NCBI GenBank assembly: GCA_029979005.1 | Contig: JAPOIJ010000007.1 | Coordinates: 1 to 59,546 of the forward strand | Direction of reading: 5' to 3' | Source: Planctomycetota bacterium | GTDB lineage: Bacteria > Planctomycetota > Planctomycetia > Pirellulales > Pirellulaceae | Length of the DNA stretch: 59,546 nt | Shown here: positions 7,963 to 17,805 of the stretch, one piece after another | How positions within the stretch are numbered: position 1 is the stretch's first letter | Layout of the letters: each line of letters starts with the position of its first letter | Notes under the pieces: generated by a model | Database searches by the model: none | Seen by the model: the letters and a program-made list of their open reading frames with translations, nothing else | What the model was told of the DNA's origin: nothing | Position numbers and translations under genes: made by a program

Positions 7963-9918
7963 CTACATCTTGTCCAGAACCCCGATTCCCAGCAATTCCA
8001 GACCGCGTCGAATGGTACGCGCTGTCAAATCGCAAAGCTGCAAACGACTTTGCTTTAAGTCCTCTGAATTTGCGTCCTTAACCGAGCATTTGTCGAAAAA
8101 CTGTGCAAACAACTGCGACAATTCAAACAGATAATTGCATAAAACGTTGGGCTTGTATTCCACCAAAACCTCATCCAGTGCTTCACCAAATCGAATCAAT
8201 TTGAGACCTAGCTGACGCTCAACCTCGTTCTCGAAAAGAAACTCTCCGGGATTCGCTCGAATGGAATCCACGTCCGCTTCGGTGCGTCGAAGAATACCTT
8301 GCACTCTGGCATAGCTATATTGCAAATAGGTAGCCGTATTGCCTCGCAAAGCCAGCATCTTCTCGTAATTGAATTCGTAGTCCGAACCGCGATTGTGCGA
8401 TAGATCGGCATATTTCAATCCACCAATTCCAATCACATTGGCAATTTCACGGTGCCGCTCCTCGGTCAGTTCTGGATTCTGGCTGGTTGCAATTTCGAGC
8501 GCCCGACTTTCGGCCTCATCCAACAACCCTGACAACCCAACGGTATCTCCAGATCGAGTTTTATATGGTTTTCCATCAGGGCCCATGACGGTTCCAAAGG
8601 CGACATGAGCGAGTTCAACTTCATCAAATCCCCAGAGTCTTGCAACATCAAATAGTTTTTCAAAATGTTCCGACTGGCGATGGTCAACAACATACAGACA
8701 TGCATCGGCGTTCCATTTTTCCATCCTGTACTTGATTGTTGCCAAATCAGTCGTGGAATATAAATACGCTCCGTCTCGTTTTTGAATGATCATTGGAGCA
8801 TTGTGGTTATCAAGGAAAACGCAAATTGCCCCGTCACTTTCCTTTGTAAAACCTTTATCAGTCAGATCACTGACAACATTAGCCAACTCACTGTGATAGA
8901 AACTTTCACCCAACTCATAATCAAACTTTATATCTAGCCGGTCATAAATCTTTTGCATATCTTGCCGACAGAGCGGCAAAAACTCTTCCCAAAGCCCTTG
9001 ATTCGTTGCATCCCCCTCATGAAGTGCAGCCGTTTCAAGCTGAGCATTTTGATTTATATTCGGATGAGCAAGTGCATCTTTTACCAAATCAGGGTCGCCG
9101 TCGACTTCCAAGATTTTTGCTTTCAGACCGGCAACTGCCTCAGCCTGGTCCTCTATTTTTGTTTTCAACTGACGCAACTGCTTCTTAAGTTGCTTCTCTG
9201 CTTTCTTGTCACCCGGCGAATCCGTGGACTCGAGATCGGCTTGTTTTCTTTTTAGCTCATCGAGAGAAGCTTCCAATTCAGGGACGCGTTTCACCGCCGC
9301 ATGATAATCCATCAATTTGCGAACGTATTTATACAAACGCCCCAATTCAGCGACCGGCTCCTGGCGATAGGCTGCTTCGTCAAGGAAATGCTTATACCCA
9401 TAGATGATCATTCCAAACTGAGTTCCCCAATCTCCAAGATGATTATCAGAAATTGCGGTGTGGCCGACAAAACGTAAGACCTTCGAGATAGCGTCGCCAA
9501 TGAACGTAGAACGGACATGCCCCACATGCATCGGCTTGGCAACGTTCGGCGAAGAGTAATCAATCACAAATGTCTTGGGCTTGCTCACCCGATCCACGCC
9601 TAATCGATCGTCCGCTAAAGCTGCCGTCAATCCACTCTTCAGCCAGTCGTCATCGATCGTTAAATTAATGAACCCCGGGCCGGCAATCTCAATTTTTTGA
9701 CATAAACCATCCAACTGAACCGTCTCGCAAATCTCACTCGCAATCTCCCGAGGTGATCGACCTAATTGTTTTCCAAGGGGCATTGCACAATTTGCTTGGT
9801 AATCTCCAAATTCTGAATCTCCCGCTGGACGAATCATAGAAAGTAAATTGTCGGAATCGTCGACCATTCCGGAGAGAGTCGTGGAAAATCGAGCGCGTAT
9901 TTCAGATAGTGGATTCAT
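7963..9918 (-). CDS. argS: Arginyl-tRNA synthetase
   Basis: This class I synthetase (651 aa) charges tRNA-Arg. It has the N-terminal Add1 domain (about 1-110), the HIGH-type motif AKPMHVGHVRST (130-138) and the ArgS-specific KMSKS substitute DGKPYKTRSGDTVGL. A C-terminal DALR anticodon-binding domain begins near GNTATYLQYSYARVQ. The usual length is about 550-590 residues. The excess is a highly charged Lys/Glu/Gln/Leu-rich segment around residues 208-275 that looks like a coiled-coil hairpin inserted after the Rossmann half, before DALAHPNIN. The methyltransferase start lies 180 nt downstream. Identification is secure. Confidence 0.97.
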   Translation of the reverse strand: MNPLSEIRARFSTTLSGMVDDSDNLLSMIRPAGDSEFGDYQANCAMPLGKQLGRSPREIASEICETVQLDGLCQKIEIAGPGFINLTIDDDWLKSGLTAALADDRLGVDRVSKPKTFVIDYSSPNVAKPMHVGHVRSTFIGDAISKVLRFVGHTAISDNHLGDWGTQFGMIIYGYKHFLDEAAYRQEPVAELGRLYKYVRKLMDYHAAVKRVPELEASLDELKRKQADLESTDSPGDKKAEKQLKKQLRQLKTKIEDQAEAVAGLKAKILEVDGDPDLVKDALAHPNINQNAQLETAALHEGDATNQGLWEEFLPLCRQDMQKIYDRLDIKFDYELGESFYHSELANVVSDLTDKGFTKESDGAICVFLDNHNAPMIIQKRDGAYLYSTTDLATIKYRMEKWNADACLYVVDHRQSEHFEKLFDVARLWGFDEVELAHVAFGTVMGPDGKPYKTRSGDTVGLSGLLDEAESRALEIATSQNPELTEERHREIANVIGIGGLKYADLSHNRGSDYEFNYEKMLALRGNTATYLQYSYARVQGILRRTEADVDSIRANPGEFLFENEVERQLGLKLIRFGEALDEVLVEYKPNVLCNYLFELSQLFAQFFDKCSVKDANSEDLKQSRLQLCDLTARTIRRGLELLGIGVLDKM

Positions 9919-10183
9919 GACTTTTCAGGCAATGGAGGATTAAGGGAGCTAGTAACGAACCCCGCAAACCGTCAAATTTCACAGAAAACCGCATTCTCTG
10001 CAATCGGACTATCATACTTGTTCTGCAAGTTCATGTGAAAAGAGACACACCAACAGACCAGCAACGCCATTCAGCGTTTGCCGAAGTCAATCTCGAGAAG
10101 GTATGCTAATCGGGTTCGGTCGCATCGATCAATTGTCAGATGGGCCCTTATCCCCCGTACAAATCATAATTCTCAGTAATTTA

Positions 10184-12076
10184 ATGAAATACCTTTCCAT
10201 TTTGCTTCTTTCCGTCGCAATAACTTTCATTGGGCTTCGTTGCGTTCACAACACCCGTGCAGACTCGCCCACCCGGCCCACGATTCTGCTGACAAACTCC
10301 GCACCGAAGTCTCATCCGGTGTCCGTGGTGGAAGCTGACATCTATGTGAATCGCGCCCAAACCACCATGAGACTCAAATGCTTTGCCGAAGACCTTGAGT
10401 TACTACAAGGCGTGGAAGCGCTGGAAGATGGATTTTACGACAGTGAAGAATTGCTTGATGCTACTAAAGATCACGCCGAATACCTTGCCGAACGAATCAC
10501 CATACGCGATGCCAATGGCAACCTGTTCCAACCAAAAATTACTGAAATCATCGACATCGAAATCCCGGAGGAAGGAATTAAAGCAGGAATGTTGATGAAT
10601 TATCCCATGGGCTTTGAAATCGAATTCAAATACGACGAACCACCTGAGTTCATTACGATCCAACAAAACATGGTGGCCGAGGGGGCGCTACTACCGTCCG
10701 AATTAAAAATCCTTCTGAAACAAGCCGGCTCGGACACTCCCTACATGCACATGATGAAGCCCGGAGCTCCCGAGACCTTTCGATTCGATTGGGACAAACC
10801 AATTCTTTCGACCGATGCCTCAGAAAAAGAGTGGGAAGTTTGGTTCGAGGAACAACGCGAAAAGAATCTTGGAATAACAAGCTACAGCAGTGTTTATTCA
10901 TTTATTTATATTACAGCCCACGAAGTCCGGCACGAGATTTTGATTCCCTTGGCAACGCTCGCCACCTTGATGGAAATTGACCGAAGAGACGAAAGCTTTC
11001 TTGACATAGACGAACAAGCAGCTGCCGCAAAGAAAATCGAGAATTTTTTCTCAATTGGTAACCCTGTGCTGATTGACTCAGTCGAAGTACAACCTGTTTT
11101 TGATCGAGTTGATTTTTACGGATTAGACCTTCGAGATTTTGCTGTCCAGGCTGAGAAACGAAAAATCAGCATGGCGAACGGCAGGGTAGGCGTCATCATG
11201 TCCTACAGCACGAAAGGCGCTCCGACCGAAGTCGAAGTCACCTGGGATAAATTTAACAACGCAATTAAGTCAGTTGATACAGTTGTGTTTGCTTATGACC
11301 AAATTGAGAAAACTCAATTCTCCATGTTCTTAGAAAACAATACATTCCAGTGGATCGCACCCGAGCGCAAACCACTGCCTGCAATTGTTGATGTTTCTTC
11401 GACCGTCGATCTGGAGTCGCTTAAACCGTCCCTGATTCAACTTCCAGCCGTCGCGGCAATTCTCACGGGGCTCGCACTGATCTTTCTGATCGCAAGCTAC
11501 CTCTTCAAACTGAATTTAAAAATTGCTTCGATTGGAGCGGTTTTAATCGTGATTACCGGGCTGGGAGTATTCCGTTTCGCCGCAGTCGACATTCCGAATC
11601 CACTGGCTGAAAAACCAAAATTTGATTTATCCAACGAAGATGCAACTCAGGTTTTTGCACAACTTCACAAAAACATGTTCCGAGCATTCGACTACCAGGA
11701 CGAAAGTGACGTCTACGATGCGCTCTCCAAGAGCGTGGACGGCGAACTTTTGCGTCAACTCTATCTCGACATCAATCAAAGCCTAAAAGTAAAAGAGCAA
11801 GGAGGTGCCATTGCCCGGGTCAACGAGGTTAATTTACTCGAAGGTCAGAAATCGAGCAGCTCAATCAACCCCGACGACGAGCTTCCTGAATTTGAATATG
11901 CCTGCAAATGGAACCTCATTGGTACCATTGAGCACTGGGGGCATATTCATGAGCGAGAAAACAAATACGACGCCAACTTTAGAATCCAACTGAAAGACGA
12001 CGCTTGGAAAATTACTGAAATGCAGGTTAACAACGAAGAGCAGGGGGTCGTCAAAACCAGCCTACGCAAGTTCTAA
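10184..12076 (+). CDS. Exported or membrane protein of unknown function with two central membrane helices
   Basis: From the ATG chosen, the protein (630 aa) begins with a good signal peptide (MKYLSILLLSVAITFIGL, then charged residues). The frame is open to an earlier ATG 81 nt upstream with GAGAAGG too close to it; that start would bury the signal in a 27-residue extension, so I prefer the internal ATG. The large exported N-terminal half (about 30-410) is acidic and rich in Glu/Asp. Two adjacent hydrophobic helices follow (about 420-440 and 448-468). A C-terminal domain of about 150 residues looks like an NTF2/SnoaL-type cone (FRAFDYQDESDVYDAL near its start, DAWKITEMQV near its end). I recognise no named family. 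It is divergent from argS across a 265-nt gap. Confidence 0.7.
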   Translation: MKYLSILLLSVAITFIGLRCVHNTRADSPTRPTILLTNSAPKSHPVSVVEADIYVNRAQTTMRLKCFAEDLELLQGVEALEDGFYDSEELLDATKDHAEYLAERITIRDANGNLFQPKITEIIDIEIPEEGIKAGMLMNYPMGFEIEFKYDEPPEFITIQQNMVAEGALLPSELKILLKQAGSDTPYMHMMKPGAPETFRFDWDKPILSTDASEKEWEVWFEEQREKNLGITSYSSVYSFIYITAHEVRHEILIPLATLATLMEIDRRDESFLDIDEQAAAAKKIENFFSIGNPVLIDSVEVQPVFDRVDFYGLDLRDFAVQAEKRKISMANGRVGVIMSYSTKGAPTEVEVTWDKFNNAIKSVDTVVFAYDQIEKTQFSMFLENNTFQWIAPERKPLPAIVDVSSTVDLESLKPSLIQLPAVAAILTGLALIFLIASYLFKLNLKIASIGAVLIVITGLGVFRFAAVDIPNPLAEKPKFDLSNEDATQVFAQLHKNMFRAFDYQDESDVYDALSKSVDGELLRQLYLDINQSLKVKEQGGAIARVNEVNLLEGQKSSSSINPDDELPEFEYACKWNLIGTIEHWGHIHERENKYDANFRIQLKDDAWKITEMQVNNEEQGVVKTSLRKF

Positions 12077-12178
12077 GCCCGCTGAAAGAGAGCCCCACCG
12101 TACACTTGTTACCGTAAAATTGAATTAACAAACAAGGTTCAGCTACCGCTTTTATTACGGTCGCGAGACTGGGAAATC

Positions 12179-13561
12179 CTACACCTTTTCGACAGATACT
12201 CGCGTCTCAATCTTTCCCTTACTCAGCAAAGCTGGCCAGTAACTAATGATCTCGGTCGCCTTGGGTCGCCCACCGGCAAACCCCGTGACTCCGGGAGGTC
12301 CACTTGTTACTAAAGGTACAATCTCCATCCCCAGTCGATCGAGCTTGGCGCGATCTTCGCTTCGAGCACCGATGCGAAGAATTACCTCCGCTGGATCCTC
12401 GGGAGCATCCACGATCCCTTGATGGCACACATTGGTTCCCACAATCTCTACAAACTTCTCTTCATCCGTGAAAGTCACACCGTCCATGGCTACGCGGTCA
12501 AAAACGATCTCTGCACAAAGCTTTGCCTTCGCAACTGCTTCTGGACCTGCCACCGTTAACTGGCTAATAATTTTATAACCTTCATGGAACGAGATAGAAA
12601 CTTTGTAAGTATCGGTCGCGGGGCGACCGGTAATTCCACTGACCTCAACGCGGTCTTTCCCATCCTGACGCAGTTGGATTGAGGTAAAATCAGCTACACA
12701 ATCGGGGGTGATATAGTTGGCCGGATCACTCATTTCGTACACTAGCTGGGACGTCACCGTCTCTACAGAAACCCGCCCGCCGGTTCCCTCGTGTTTAGTC
12801 ACCGCAAAACTACCATCGGGGCGGGCTTCAATAACCGGGTAACCGATTCGTGCCATATCAGGAATTTCTTTCCAATGGACAAAATTTCCACCGGTACACT
12901 GAGCACCACATTCCACAATATGTCCGGCAATCGTTCCAGCCGCCAAACGATCCATATCTTCCATCGTCCAACCGAACTCGTACATCATTGGAGCAAGAAC
13001 GATCGAAGGATCAGTAGCTCGTCCCGTAATGACAATATCAGCCCCCAGCTTAAGCGCCTCGACAATCGGCTCTGCTCCAATGTAAACGTTCGCAGTTTTC
13101 ACTTGATCAAGATAAGGCTTCAGTGGCTGGCCGTTATCCATATTTTGAAACTCTTCACCGCCATCAATCAATGAACTCAGGTCATCGAGAATGTCATCGC
13201 CTTCGACGATCCCAATTTTCATTCCGGTCAAACCTTGTTCGCGAATTACAGCAGCAAGTGCTTCCCGACAAGCCACGGGATTAACACCTCCGGCATTGGC
13301 GATAATTTTGATCCCTTTCTCATGGCACAATGGCAAAACCCGCCGACACATCTCCACGAAATCTGTTGCATAACCTTTCTGCGGATCACGACTTTTGAGC
13401 TTCTGCATAATGCTCATGGTGACTTCGGCCAGATAATCAAGCGTCAGGTAATCGAGTGGCCCCTCATTAACCAACCGAATTGGCCCCAGAATACTATCAC
13501 CCCAGAATCCCTGTCCGTTTGCAATCAAAACTTTATCTTTTTGCAACTCTTGATCTGCCAT
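12179..13561 (-). CDS. Acyclic terpene utilisation AtuA-like protein (DUF1446)
   Basis: A 460-aa protein of the AtuA/DUF1446 family. Features are the N-terminal VLIANGQGFWGDS, IKIIANAGGVNPVACREA, the DIVITGRATDPSIVLAPM segment and the C-terminal GPPGVTGFAGGRPKATEI. AtuA proteins were named from the citronellol/geraniol degradation locus of Pseudomonas, where they lie with acyl-CoA carboxylase genes; their biochemical step is not well defined. Here the gene is divergent from an enoyl-CoA hydratase and an SDR reductase. That supports a role in branched or odd-chain acyl-CoA breakdown rather than terpenes specifically. The ATG is the first codon of the homologous region, with a gap of 144 nt to the divergent gene. 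Confidence 0.88.
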   Translation of the reverse strand: MADQELQKDKVLIANGQGFWGDSILGPIRLVNEGPLDYLTLDYLAEVTMSIMQKLKSRDPQKGYATDFVEMCRRVLPLCHEKGIKIIANAGGVNPVACREALAAVIREQGLTGMKIGIVEGDDILDDLSSLIDGGEEFQNMDNGQPLKPYLDQVKTANVYIGAEPIVEALKLGADIVITGRATDPSIVLAPMMYEFGWTMEDMDRLAAGTIAGHIVECGAQCTGGNFVHWKEIPDMARIGYPVIEARPDGSFAVTKHEGTGGRVSVETVTSQLVYEMSDPANYITPDCVADFTSIQLRQDGKDRVEVSGITGRPATDTYKVSISFHEGYKIISQLTVAGPEAVAKAKLCAEIVFDRVAMDGVTFTDEEKFVEIVGTNVCHQGIVDAPEDPAEVILRIGARSEDRAKLDRLGMEIVPLVTSGPPGVTGFAGGRPKATEIISYWPALLSKGKIETRVSVEKV

Positions 13562-13705
13562 CGCTGGACGTCCCCTATCAAATAAGAAAACTTTTTCCCA
13601 AGTCTACCTGAACTGCAGAGTATCGACGAGACGCCGTCACGTCACTATGTTAGATCTCATCAAAAGCGATAAATAAATCTTCTCAGGCAACTCAAGAGCC
13701 ACGAT

Positions 13706-14497
13706 ATGGAAACCTTTGTAAAGACATCCATCCAAGATGGAATCGGTCAGGTTGTTTTAAACCGGCCAGAGAAACGAAATGCACTGACTCGGGAAATGAT
13801 TCGGCAACTTCAAGCCGGCTTTGAATCACTTTCCCAAAATGAATCGCTGCGGCTTATCGTACTCCGAGCAGAAGGTTCTGTTTTTTGTGCGGGTATGGAT
13901 CTTGGTGAAATGCAAGATCGCGCTAGTGCGAAGGACGGTCAAGCGGAATGGCACAAAGATTCCGAAGTGTACGCAGCTTGTCTCAAGACAATCTTTGAAA
14001 TTGAGGTACCTACGATCGCAGTAATGCAGGGGCCGACCCTTGCCGGTGGAGTCGGCATGGTGCTCGCATGCGATTTCATTTTGGCTTCAACAGAGTCTTT
14101 CTTTATGTTGCCAGAACCAGCTCGCGGGATTACCGCAGCAATCGTAACCCCATTCCTCAACTTCCGCGTCGCCCCCGGTGTAGCCAATCATTTGCTACTC
14201 AGCGGAGAACGGATGAATGCCACGCGAGCTTTCGACGTTGGGCTCGTGTATGACGTCGTCGATCCCGGTGACTTGAACGCTCGGACTGACAAACTTATCA
14301 ACGCAATTCTTACCGGATCACGTTCAGCTCTGGCGATCACCAAGTCTCACCTGCAAAACGGCCTTCCTTTCAATCTCGAACAGCAACTCGTGCAGTCAAT
14401 CCAGGTGTCTGCTTCTGCCCGGGAGACTCAAGATGCTCGCGAAGGTCTTGCTGCGTTTATAGAAAAACGCTTGCCGACTTGGAATCCAGGAAGTTGA
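13706..14497 (+). CDS. Enoyl-CoA hydratase/isomerase family protein
   Basis: A 263-aa crotonase-fold enzyme. The CoA-binding NRPEKRNALTREM lies near residues 19-31. The first oxyanion-hole peptide is VFCAGMDLGEM (about 59-69) and the second is LAGGVGMVLACDF (about 112-124). It likely hydrates a 2-enoyl-CoA or performs a related isomerase, lyase or methylglutaconyl-CoA hydratase step. The catalytic Glu pair of mitochondrial-type hydratases is not clearly conserved, so hydratase is only the default name. It begins a two-gene unit with the SDR gene 73 nt downstream and is divergent from atuA-like. Methylglutaconyl-CoA hydratase (leucine pathway) is plausible given AtuA, but this is inference. 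Confidence 0.88.
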   Translation: METFVKTSIQDGIGQVVLNRPEKRNALTREMIRQLQAGFESLSQNESLRLIVLRAEGSVFCAGMDLGEMQDRASAKDGQAEWHKDSEVYAACLKTIFEIEVPTIAVMQGPTLAGGVGMVLACDFILASTESFFMLPEPARGITAAIVTPFLNFRVAPGVANHLLLSGERMNATRAFDVGLVYDVVDPGDLNARTDKLINAILTGSRSALAITKSHLQNGLPFNLEQQLVQSIQVSASARETQDAREGLAAFIEKRLPTWNPGS

Positions 14498-14570
14498 AAC
14501 AGCAATTGATCGACAGCTCCACTCACCCTCAATCGAACTCCCGCATCGAGAAAAATTACGGAAGGATAAA

Positions 14571-15323
14571 ATGCGAAACATTGATCTGACAGGAAAAACA
14601 GCGATCGTCACTGGCGGAGGTCAAGGCATTGGGCTCGCTACGGCTACTTCACTTTTCGAAGCCGGCGCAAATGTCATCCTCAATTACTTTCCCGATAATG
14701 AAGGTGTCAATGCAACGATTGCCCAAACGGCCTGCGACGCTCTCGGCGACCGGTGCATTGCGCTTCCCGCTGACGTTCGCGATCCCGATCAATTAACAAG
14801 CATGTGCTCGGAAATTACCGCCCGTTTCGGAGGCATCGACATTCTCGTCAACAACGCTGGAATTTTGCGGGATCGGAGTTTCAAAAAAATGACCCACTCA
14901 GAGTGGGCTGATGTTATCGACACGAATTTGACCGGCGTCTTTAATTGCTGCAAATCGGTAGTAGACAGTCTTAACGAAGGAGCCTCCATCATCAATGTGG
15001 CTTCTCTCTCTGCAGTCACCGGTTTCTTTGGGCAGGCAAATTACGCCTCGGCAAAAGCCGGTGTCATCACCTTCACGAAGGTTTTAAGTAAAGAATTAGC
15101 GAGACAGAAAATCCGTGTGAACGCCGTAGCGCCCGGTGTCGTAGATACTGAGATGGGCAAGTCCATCCCTGAAGAAAATCGCCAGGCAATGATCAAAATG
15201 GTACCTTTAGGCCGTTTTGCAGAACCACGAGAGATTGGCGATGTCGTACTGTTTCTGGCGAGTGATTTATCATCATACGTCACCGGCCAGACAATACACA
15301 TCAACGGAGGTTGGTGGGCATGA
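14571..15323 (+). CDS. Short-chain dehydrogenase/reductase, FabG-like
   Basis: A classical SDR of 250 residues. It has the TGGGQGIG dinucleotide site (15-22), NNAGILRD (about 90-97), the catalytic Ser of NVASLSAVTGFFG, and YASAKAG with the catalytic Tyr and Lys. The C-terminus (GQTIHINGGWWA) is typical of FabG and 3-hydroxyacyl-CoA dehydrogenases. The start has GGAAGGA five bases upstream, a strong Shine-Dalgarno for this window. Given its partner enoyl-CoA hydratase, oxidation of a 3-hydroxyacyl-CoA or acetoacetyl-CoA reduction is more likely here than fatty acid synthesis. The substrate cannot be proven from sequence. Confidence 0.88.
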   Translation: MRNIDLTGKTAIVTGGGQGIGLATATSLFEAGANVILNYFPDNEGVNATIAQTACDALGDRCIALPADVRDPDQLTSMCSEITARFGGIDILVNNAGILRDRSFKKMTHSEWADVIDTNLTGVFNCCKSVVDSLNEGASIINVASLSAVTGFFGQANYASAKAGVITFTKVLSKELARQKIRVNAVAPGVVDTEMGKSIPEENRQAMIKMVPLGRFAEPREIGDVVLFLASDLSSYVTGQTIHINGGWWA

Positions 15324-15451
15324 ACCATCAACTGAATCCACGGGTTATTGGAAATTCAATGGTTTCCAACGGACCACATCTGATGTTTTGAAAACCTGAT
15401 TCTTCCTGTTACTTCCCTTTAGCTTAGATTCAATCCAAGGATGAAAGCGTT

Positions 15452-17698
15452 ATGAGTAAGCAAGTCTTTTTAACCATACTTACATGCCTCGTCGCCTCCC
15501 CTCTTGTGGCGCAAGAAACTCAAACGCCCTCAATAACCCCGCCGCTTACGGTTGAATCGATCTACAAGAGTGATCGTTTTTCCACAAAGTCCTTTTCACC
15601 CAATTGGGAAACGACTGGATCGAAATATGTCACCAACCGAGATTCTCAAACAATCCCCAATGCCGTGGATCTAATTGCCGTTGATCCGGTCACCCACGAA
15701 GAAACCGTTTTAATTCCAGCCGATCAGTTGATCCCCGCCGGAGCGACGAGGCCGCTCGCCATCGCCAGCCACCAATGGGCTCGAGAACGTGAACTTGCTT
15801 TAATTTTTACCAATACGCGAAAAGTATGGAGGCATCACTCCAGAGGTGATTACTGGTTAATGGATCGCAAATCCGGCACGCTGCGGCAAATTGGTGCCGA
15901 GCTACCTGCCACCTCGTTGATGTTTGCGAAAATCTCACCCGATGCCAAAAGTGTCGCCTACGTTTCAGAAGGAGATGTTTACGTTGAATCGATCGCGACG
16001 GGAACCTCAACAAAAATAACTTCCAAACGGACTCCTGAAATCATTAACGGAACCTCAGATTGGGTCTATGAAGAAGAGTTTGATCTCAAGGACTGTTTCC
16101 GCTGGTCGCCAGACAGCAAACGTATTGCATTCTGGGAATTTGACACTTCCGAAGTCGGTGAATTCACGCTGATCAACAACACTGATTCACTTTACCCTAC
16201 TCTCAAGAAATTCAAACACACTAAACCGGGACAAACTAATTCTGCGGTAAGAATCGGAATTGTCGACTTAACGACTCAGACTACTCAGTGGCTCGACGTC
16301 CCTGGCAATCCTCGCGAAAACTATATCGCCAGAGCTCGCTGGATCAACGACAATGAATTAAGACTGCAACACCTCAATCGCAAACAAAATCAAAACCGGG
16401 TGCTTATTGGTAATGCTTCAACCGGAAAAACCAAAGTCCTATTTACCGATTCAGACAAAGCCTGGGTTGAAACATGCGACCACGACGTTGAATTTGATGA
16501 CGGGAAGAAGCTTCTTTGGGTAAGCGAAAAAGATGGATACCGTCACATTTACGGGGTAAACCGTATCAACGGTAAGATGACTGCGATCATGAATGACCCG
16601 TTCGACGCATTTAAGTTAGTTCGAATTACGGATGACTTGATCTACTTCATTGCCGCCCCCGACCAACCTACTGATCGCTACCTTTACTCCGTTCCCCTGG
16701 CAGGTGGCAAGTCGCAACGAATTACTCCAAACGAATTCTCAGGTTGGAACAGCTATGACATTTCACCTGATGGAAAGATTGCTTTTCATACACATTCTCG
16801 ATTTGGTCAACCGCCCAAAACATACTTGATCGAACTGCCGACTCACAAGCAAACTCGGGAAATAATCAGCAACAAAAGGGCCAGAACGGAAATTGCAAAA
16901 CTCCCTCCCGTGGAATCAGAATTCACAAGGGTCAGTGCGGAGGATGGCACACCTCTGGATGTATGGATGATGAAACCGCAGAGCTTTGACCCCGAGTTAA
17001 AATACCCAATGATTGTCTACGTCTATGGAGAACCCTGGGGCACAACTGTAACCAATCAATGGGGAGGTAATCGATATCTTTGGCATCGGCTGTTAGCCGA
17101 ACAGGGATACATCGTCTGCAGCATCGACAATCGTGGCACCAACGTACCGAGGGGGCGTGAATTTCGGAAAACTGTTTACCGAAGAGTCGGAATTCTACCA
17201 CCCGCAGATCAAGCGACCGCGGTCAAAGCGCTCGTTCAAAAGTATCCATGGATTGACCGTCAGCGAATTGGAGTCTGGGGGTGGAGCGGTGGCGGTTCGA
17301 TGACCCTCAACGCAATGTTTAAGCACCCTGATCTCTATCACACAGGCGTCTCAATTGCCCCGGTTCCGAACATGCTTTACTACGATTCAATTTACCAGGA
17401 GCGTTACATGGACATTCCCAGTGACAATCCCGATGGATATCACGAAGGCTCTCCCATTCATTTCGCCAAGAACCTTACCGGTAATTTACTGGTAATTCAC
17501 GGAACTGGAGATGACAACTGTCACTACCAAACTGTCGAATTACTCATCAATGAATTGGTTAAACAAGATCGCCAATTTTCAATGATGGCATACCCCAACC
17601 GATCCCACTCAATAAACGAAGGTGAAAACACGACCGTCCATTTGCAAAACCTGATCACGAACTTCTTTTTGAATCAGATGCCTCCCGGGGCAAAGTGA
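15452..17698 (+). CDS. Secreted prolyl oligopeptidase-type S9 peptidase (DPP-IV-like)
   Basis: A 748-aa exported serine peptidase. It starts with a signal peptide cut near VVAQ-type ...PLVAQ|ET (about residue 21). A DPP-IV N-terminal beta-propeller covers about 90-460; WVYEEEF carries the double Glu that binds the substrate amino terminus in DPP-IV. The C-terminal alpha/beta hydrolase domain holds Ser612 in GWSGGGS, the Asp of IHGTGDDNCH (687/688) and His719 in NRSHSI. It should release dipeptides from peptide N-termini in the periplasm or outside. It is single-gene in layout: followed by a terminator and a convergent gene. Protein scavenging is the likely role. Confidence 0.92.
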   Translation: MSKQVFLTILTCLVASPLVAQETQTPSITPPLTVESIYKSDRFSTKSFSPNWETTGSKYVTNRDSQTIPNAVDLIAVDPVTHEETVLIPADQLIPAGATRPLAIASHQWARERELALIFTNTRKVWRHHSRGDYWLMDRKSGTLRQIGAELPATSLMFAKISPDAKSVAYVSEGDVYVESIATGTSTKITSKRTPEIINGTSDWVYEEEFDLKDCFRWSPDSKRIAFWEFDTSEVGEFTLINNTDSLYPTLKKFKHTKPGQTNSAVRIGIVDLTTQTTQWLDVPGNPRENYIARARWINDNELRLQHLNRKQNQNRVLIGNASTGKTKVLFTDSDKAWVETCDHDVEFDDGKKLLWVSEKDGYRHIYGVNRINGKMTAIMNDPFDAFKLVRITDDLIYFIAAPDQPTDRYLYSVPLAGGKSQRITPNEFSGWNSYDISPDGKIAFHTHSRFGQPPKTYLIELPTHKQTREIISNKRARTEIAKLPPVESEFTRVSAEDGTPLDVWMMKPQSFDPELKYPMIVYVYGEPWGTTVTNQWGGNRYLWHRLLAEQGYIVCSIDNRGTNVPRGREFRKTVYRRVGILPPADQATAVKALVQKYPWIDRQRIGVWGWSGGGSMTLNAMFKHPDLYHTGVSIAPVPNMLYYDSIYQERYMDIPSDNPDGYHEGSPIHFAKNLTGNLLVIHGTGDDNCHYQTVELLINELVKQDRQFSMMAYPNRSHSINEGENTTVHLQNLITNFFLNQMPPGAK

Positions 17699-17729
17699 AT
17701 GCTCGTGATCTTTAAGTAAATTGCGATAC

Positions 17730-17758
17730 AAAAAAAGCGGGAGCTGTGCTCCCGCTTT
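17730..17758 (-). terminator. Strong intrinsic terminator, mainly for the DegT aminotransferase gene
   Basis: An 11-bp perfect stem (AAAGCGGGAGC / GCTCCCGCTTT) with the three-base loop TGT lies between two convergent genes. Read on the minus strand it is followed by seven T residues, so it is a textbook terminator for the aminotransferase gene ending 48 nt away. On the plus strand only three T follow, so it would end the peptidase transcript less well. It is the clearest terminator in the window. Confidence 0.9.
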
Positions 17759-17805
17759 CCGTGTACTATCGATGGACTATTTGAAATCAAATCGATCGCA
17801 TCGTA

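Noticed and set aside
12111..12161. Long inverted repeat (ACCGTAA / TTACGGT) between convergent genes
   Set aside because: A 37-nt loop and 7-bp arms without a T run make a terminator unlikely; may be chance.
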